Origin: Planctomycetaceae bacterium
Lineage (GTDB): Bacteria > Planctomycetota > Planctomycetia > Gemmatales > Gemmataceae
Direction of reading: 5' to 3'
Length of the DNA: 64,000 nt
Assembly (NCBI GenBank): GCA_013823135.1
Contig: PNLP01000014.1
Location: forward strand, 62,001-126,000
Shown piece by piece: positions 59,958 through 64,000 of the stretch. Every line of letters starts with the position of its first letter. Positions within the stretch are counted from its first letter, which is position 1. The notes under the pieces were generated by a model. It did no database searches. It saw nothing but the letters and a program-made list of their open reading frames with translations, and had not been told where the DNA came from. Made by a program: the position numbers and the translations under genes.

Positions 59958-61124
59958 ATGCTCGACATTTCCGACCCGGTTCGAGACCACCTCGCGTTGG
60001 CGCTTGTCCCGGGTCTTGGGCCGAAACTGACCGCGGCGCTGCTGGAACGCTTCGGTTCTGCCCGTGCCGCACGGCAAGCAAGTGCAGCGGAACTCGCGGA
60101 GATTCCGCACATCGGCGAGAAGACCGCCACGGGTCTTGCAGCCGCACTGCGCACCGTGGACATCGAACCGGAACTGCGGTTGATGGAGAAGCATGGTGCA
60201 GGCGTGCGTGCGCTCGGGCTTCCGGGGTATCCCGCGCCGCTGGCAAGGGTGCCGGCACCGCCGCCGTTGCTGTACATTCGCGGAGAATGGCAGGATTCCG
60301 ATGCCGATGCGATTGGAATTGTCGGGTCGCGGAACTGCACCCAGTACGGGTTGAAGATCGCGGCACAACTCGCGCGAGAACTCGCACGGGCCGGGTTCAC
60401 GATCATCTCGGGGCTGGCACGCGGAATCGACGGCGCAGCTCATCGCGCGGCGCTAGAAGTTGGTGGGCGAACGGTTGCGGCTCTCGCGGGCGGCCTGTCA
60501 AAGATTTACCCGCCGGAACACGCCGAACTTGCGGACCAAATCGCCGCCGGTCGCGGTTGTCTCATCACCGAGACGCCGATGGGAATGGACCCGCAACCCG
60601 GCATGTTCCCGGCCCGCAACCGCATCATCAGCGGCTTGTCGCGAGCGGTCATCGTGGTGGAAGCGAACGCCCGCAGTGGGGCACTCATCACGGCCCGCCA
60701 CGCTGCCGAACAAGGACGCGAGGTGTACGCCGTGCCGGGCCGCGTTGATGATTCCGCAAGTGCCGGTTGCCTGGAACTGATTCGCAATGGTGGCCGACTC
60801 GTGCGCTCAGCCGACGACGTGATCGAGGATTTGAAGGGGATCGCGGTGGCTGATTATCGTGAACCGGAGCGGGCCGCTCGCGTAGCCGCGACGCGAAGCG
60901 GAGCGCGCGAAGCCCAGCCCGAACTGCCACCTCCGCCGCCACCCGCACCAACGCTGGATGCGGTGCAACAGCGTGTATACGATGCGGTCGCGACCCGCAA
61001 GCACTCCGACGAACTCACCCGCGAACTCGCGATGCCCGTGGCCGAACTTTCACGCACGTTGATGCAACTCGAAATGAAGAAGTTGATTCGCCGACAGCCC
61101 GGCAACTTCTACGAACGCCGCTGA
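59958..61124 (+). CDS. dprA: DNA processing protein DprA
   Basis: A 388-aa protein that binds incoming single-stranded DNA during natural transformation and loads RecA. The N-terminal helix-hairpin-helix region (about 1-70) precedes the Rossmann core with GIVGSRNCTQYG, ISGLARGIDGAAHRAAL and GIIIRNRIISGLSR-like (PARNRIISGL). A C-terminal winged-helix segment starts near residue 325. A single-gene unit ahead of the M24 peptidase. Confidence 0.94.
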   Translation: MLDISDPVRDHLALALVPGLGPKLTAALLERFGSARAARQASAAELAEIPHIGEKTATGLAAALRTVDIEPELRLMEKHGAGVRALGLPGYPAPLARVPAPPPLLYIRGEWQDSDADAIGIVGSRNCTQYGLKIAAQLARELARAGFTIISGLARGIDGAAHRAALEVGGRTVAALAGGLSKIYPPEHAELADQIAAGRGCLITETPMGMDPQPGMFPARNRIISGLSRAVIVVEANARSGALITARHAAEQGREVYAVPGRVDDSASAGCLELIRNGGRLVRSADDVIEDLKGIAVADYREPERAARVAATRSGAREAQPELPPPPPPAPTLDAVQQRVYDAVATRKHSDELTRELAMPVAELSRTLMQLEMKKLIRRQPGNFYERR

Positions 61125-61169
61125 CTCGATACTTTGACAAGCAACCAACCCAGACCCGAGGAGTTCCCC

Positions 61170-62360
61170 GTGTTCGATCTCAACGCAGTGCAGGCGGCGA
61201 TTCGTGAAGCTGGCTTCGATGGCTGGCTACTCTACGACTTTCGCGGGCTCAACATCCTCGCGCAGCGGGTCGTCGGCCTCGCCGGGAAGAAGTCGCTGCT
61301 GTCGCGGCGGTGGTTCTACTACGTCCCAGCAACCGGCGAACCGAAGAAGCTCGTCCACGCCATCGAACCGGCTTCGCTCGACCACCTGCCCGGCACGCAG
61401 AAGGTCACCTACCGGCGCTGGCAGGAACTGGAAGCCGGTGTGGGTTCACTCGTGAGTGGGGCCAAGAAGGTGGCGATGGAGTACAGCCCACGAAACGCCA
61501 ACCCGTACATCGGGCGCGTCGATGCGGGCACCATCGAACTCGTGAAGAGTTTCGGTTGCGATGTGGTCGCGTCTGGCGACCTGATCCAGCAGTTCGAGGC
61601 GGTGTGGGATGCTGACCAGGAGAAGTCGCACTTCGAGGCCGCGAAACACTGCCGCGAAGCGTACAACGTGGCGTTCGCGTTCATCGCCGCCGAGATCAAG
61701 GCACATGGGAAGGTGATGGAAACCGCCATTCAGGCACGGATCCTGAAGCACTTCGCCGACAACGGCATGACGACGTACAGCCCGCCGATCGTGGGCGTCG
61801 GCCCGCACAGTGGCGACCCACACTTCGATACAAGCCCTGCGACCGACATGCCGGTTGAGAAGGGTTCCTTCGTGCTGATCGACCTGTGGGCGAAGATGGA
61901 CCGGCCGCGTGCGGTATACGCCGACTACACCCGCACGGCGTTCATCGGGGATGTCGTGCCGGAGAAATACGCGAAGGTATTCACCGTCGTCGCAGCAGCA
62001 CGGGACGCGGCGATCAAGTGCGTGAAGGATGCGTTCGCGGCGAAGCGGCCGCTGCGTGGCTGGGAGGTGGACAACGCAACCCGCGCAGTGATCGAGGCTG
62101 CGGGTTACGGCGAGAATTACCCGCACCGCACGGGCCACAACATCGGCCAGGAAGTTCACGGGAACGGCGGGCACATCGACGGCTTCGAAACCCGCGACGA
62201 CCGGCAAATCATCCCGCGAACGTGCTTCAGCATCGAGCCGGGAATTTACCTCCCCGAGTTTGGCGTGCGAAGCGAAGTGGACGTGTACATCGACGCCACC
62301 GGCAACGTGCATGTCACCGGCGGCGATTTACAAACAGAGATCCACAAGATCATCGTGTGA
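61170..62360 (+). CDS. M24 family metallopeptidase (Xaa-Pro aminopeptidase-like)
   Basis: A 396-aa protein with an N-terminal creatinase-like domain (about 1-150). The pita-bread catalytic domain supplies all five metal ligands: Asp in FVLIDLWA, Asp in YADYTRT, His in PHRTGHNIG, Glu in FSIEPGIY and Glu in VRSEVDV. GTG 61170 is chosen because AGGAG lies 7 nt upstream; a TTG at 61134 would add 12 residues. It follows dprA by 45 nt. Confidence 0.9.
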   Translation: MFDLNAVQAAIREAGFDGWLLYDFRGLNILAQRVVGLAGKKSLLSRRWFYYVPATGEPKKLVHAIEPASLDHLPGTQKVTYRRWQELEAGVGSLVSGAKKVAMEYSPRNANPYIGRVDAGTIELVKSFGCDVVASGDLIQQFEAVWDADQEKSHFEAAKHCREAYNVAFAFIAAEIKAHGKVMETAIQARILKHFADNGMTTYSPPIVGVGPHSGDPHFDTSPATDMPVEKGSFVLIDLWAKMDRPRAVYADYTRTAFIGDVVPEKYAKVFTVVAAARDAAIKCVKDAFAAKRPLRGWEVDNATRAVIEAAGYGENYPHRTGHNIGQEVHGNGGHIDGFETRDDRQIIPRTCFSIEPGIYLPEFGVRSEVDVYIDATGNVHVTGGDLQTEIHKIIV

Positions 62361-63315
62361 CGGCGGCGATCTTTGGGCCGACAGTGCTGTACAACCGCAC
62401 CTGTCGCTTTCTGGCGCGAACTTGCCAGAGGGCGTCGCCAACGAAGATCAGCACGGCGGCGAACACGCACGCGAACGCCGCCGGGAAGCCCTCTTCGACG
62501 GCGTGGTTCAGCACCACCACCGACAGGATCAACTGAATTGTCGGCGACAGGAACTGGATGAAGCTCACGGCCAGCAGCGGCAAGCGACGGATCGACAGCG
62601 TGAACGTGATCAGCGGCACCACGGTCACGATTCCGCTGAACGCGATCAACGCGCTCAGGCCGAGTTCCTGGCCCATGTGGTTCTCGTTGATCGACCACAG
62701 GTAGCCCAGGAACCCCAGCGATATCGGCAGCAGCAGCAGCGTCTCGACGGTCAGGCCGGTGATGCTTTCCACCGCGACCTGCTTTCGCACCACGCCATAG
62801 CAACCGAACGACACCGTGAGCGAGAGCGCGAGCCACGGGAAGTAGCCGCCGACAATGCACGGGATCGCCACGCCGATCGCCACCAGTGCGAGTGCGGGGT
62901 AGTGCGCGGGGCGGAGCTTTTCGCCCAGGAAAACCGTGGCGAGGGCCGCGTTCACGAGCGGCATCATGTAGTAGCCGAGGCTCGCTTCAGGGACGCGGTT
63001 TGTCACCGTGGCGTAGATGTAGAGGAGCCAGTTGACCGCCAGCAGAACCGACGACAGCAACAGCGTGAGGACGAGCTTGCGGTTCCGCAAGACGCGGTAA
63101 AGGTCGGACCAGCCACCGACAACCGCGGTGATGGCAATCATGATCGGGAGCGACCACGTGATCCGGTGTGCAAGGATTTCCCAGGCCGGCATTCCGAACG
63201 CTTGGAGGGCAGAGAAGTAGAGGGGAACCAGCCCCCACCACGAGTACGCGATCAGGCCGAATACGAGACCGGATCGAAACTTTGCCGCCGCGGGATCGGA
63301 CACCTCGACCTCCAA
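62350..63315 (-). CDS. rarD: EamA-family transporter, RarD
   Basis: A 321-aa membrane protein with ten predicted helices in two EamA halves. The opening GLVFGLIAYSWWGLVPLYFSAL and QFLSPTIQLILSV are RarD signatures. It is convergent with the M24 gene, whose 3' end it overlaps by 11 nt. The substrate is unknown. A perfect 30-bp hairpin lies just upstream of the start codon. Confidence 0.9.
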   Translation of the reverse strand: MEVEVSDPAAAKFRSGLVFGLIAYSWWGLVPLYFSALQAFGMPAWEILAHRITWSLPIMIAITAVVGGWSDLYRVLRNRKLVLTLLLSSVLLAVNWLLYIYATVTNRVPEASLGYYMMPLVNAALATVFLGEKLRPAHYPALALVAIGVAIPCIVGGYFPWLALSLTVSFGCYGVVRKQVAVESITGLTVETLLLLPISLGFLGYLWSINENHMGQELGLSALIAFSGIVTVVPLITFTLSIRRLPLLAVSFIQFLSPTIQLILSVVVLNHAVEEGFPAAFACVFAAVLIFVGDALWQVRARKRQVRLYSTVGPKIAAVTR

Positions 63316-63321
63316 AATTGT

Positions 63322-63391
63322 AGATTGCAGATTTGTGATTGAAGATTGAAAGACAACAGGTTTTCAATCTTCAATCACAAATCTGCAATCT
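63322..63391. repeat. Perfect 30-bp hairpin between the Rieske gene stop and rarD start
   Basis: Arms 63322-63351 and 63362-63391 are exact reverse complements (30 of 30) with a 10-nt loop. Units resemble AGATTGA. The right arm ends on the last base of the Rieske-gene stop codon (63391-63393), and the left arm starts 7 nt from the rarD start codon. Confidence 0.97.
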
Positions 63392-64000
63392 CACATGCAA
63401 CCACTCTGTAAACGAGAAGCCAGCATCGTGTGGAAGTAGTGCTCGCCGTTCTCGCGCTTCACGCTGTACCGGCCCGTCGTGTAACTGCGGCTGTTCAGGT
63501 TCCGCTGAACTTCCTCGCACACTCCCACGTCTTCCGTTTGCACCTGATCGGTGACCAGCAGGCTCTCGCGAACGAATTCGGGGTCCGCGTCGGCCGCGAA
63601 GTACAGGTCGAAGATCACCCGGCAACGATCCACGGCGAGTGGCAGCACGATGTTCGTGTCCAGCACGCCGGAATAGAGGTTCACCATCACGTTCGGGAAC
63701 ACCCACCAGTACGCCGCGGCGTCACCGATTCGGGTGCGGCCGGCCTCACCTTCGCCGGGCTTCATCGGGCTGCTTTGCAGCACCGTGTTGCCTTCAGGCA
63801 CCGTGCGATACTCACGGTAGTCGAGCACACCCGCGAGCCCCGGGTGAATCGTGTTCACGTGATAACCGCCGTCGAGGTAGTTATCGACGTACACCTTCCA
63901 GTTGCACGCGAGGTCGTAATGCTTGCGTGCGTGCCACACCATACCGGCGAGGGCGTTCCGCGAGTCGGCCCACGCGGGCAATGGAGCCAGGAACTGCTCC
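63391..64000 (-). CDS. Rieske non-heme iron oxygenase, C-terminal part (5' end outside window)
   Basis: At least 202 codons of the catalytic domain of an aromatic-ring-hydroxylating-dioxygenase alpha-type protein. DNYLDGGYHVNTIHPGL carries the two-His iron ligands, and the downstream Asp ligand is probably in the DPEFVRESLL region. The Rieske [2Fe-2S] domain lies beyond the right edge. The reading frame is open to 64000. Substrate and partner reductase are unknown. Confidence 0.85.
   Translation of the reverse strand, partial: EQFLAPLPAWADSRNALAGMVWHARKHYDLACNWKVYVDNYLDGGYHVNTIHPGLAGVLDYREYRTVPEGNTVLQSSPMKPGEGEAGRTRIGDAAAYWWVFPNVMVNLYSGVLDTNIVLPLAVDRCRVIFDLYFAADADPEFVRESLLVTDQVQTEDVGVCEEVQRNLNSRSYTTGRYSVKRENGEHYFHTMLASRLQSGCM

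Noticed and set aside
1..64000. Prophage or insertion sequence
   Set aside because: No transposase, integrase, capsid or terminase gene was recognised; only non-coding repeats and decayed fragments were seen.

Overview
The window looks like a chromosomal segment from a GC-rich planctomycete, probably Gemmataceae. The supporting genes are a Ser/Thr kinase fused to WD40 repeats, a cysteine-rich YTV-type envelope protein, a YdjY-domain protein, a DUF4058 protein, a TlpA-NHL fusion and Bat/VWA gene clusters. No rRNA, prophage, transposase or CRISPR array was seen.

Layout. 1-3002 (-) is the 5' part of a kinase-WD40 gene. 3270-6069 (-) is an array of twelve tRNA or tRNA-like genes, split by a cytochrome P450 gene on the opposite strand and interrupted by long inverted repeats. 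6070-11280 holds the YTV protein, a YdjY protein and a membrane protein with a probable papain-like fold. 11322-17294 holds trpB, mutM, a heme-type sensor histidine kinase, endonuclease V, a FlgM-like protein and a Fur regulator. 17575-24900 holds a beta-barrel candidate, epsC, a DUF4058 protein, a class III aminotransferase, a VapC-type toxin pair and a J-domain protein. 24935-33690 (+) runs rnpA-yidD, two BatA/B-like VWA proteins flanking gene remnants, then three thiol-redox proteins (TlpA-NHL, DsbD-alpha-like, DsbD). 34346-40563 (-) is a tightly coupled operon (BatC, BatD and BatE-like, a membrane protein, a large VWA protein) convergent with it. 40748-44799 holds small exported proteins, a hydrolase and two secretin-N-like paralogues. 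45165-49138 is a promoter-leader-dnaG-rpoD unit. 50271-58011 holds a sugar isomerase-like protein, glycogen phosphorylase, and a receptor kinase followed by an FHA-GAF-cyclase protein. 58145-64000 holds pyrE, prs, dprA, an M24 peptidase, rarD and a partial Rieske oxygenase.

The most unusual aspect is the density of long inverted repeats. Two groups recur. One has arms built from degenerate 7-8 nt units; the unit differs at each site, but the size (about 30-37 nt arms, often a 22-23 nt loop) is similar. The other is a fixed-sequence palindrome beginning GTTTAGCCGCGACCCGAAGG. Both often sit exactly on stop codons, supply C-terminal residues and stops (mutM, the histidine kinase, rnpA, endonuclease V), fill tRNA gaps, abut the start codons of a divergent gene pair (trpB/mutM), and in one case encode part of a signal peptide while placing the start codon in the hairpin loop.

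All calls come from reading the sequence. No database search or folding program was run, and start codons were chosen from ribosome-binding sites and family knowledge.
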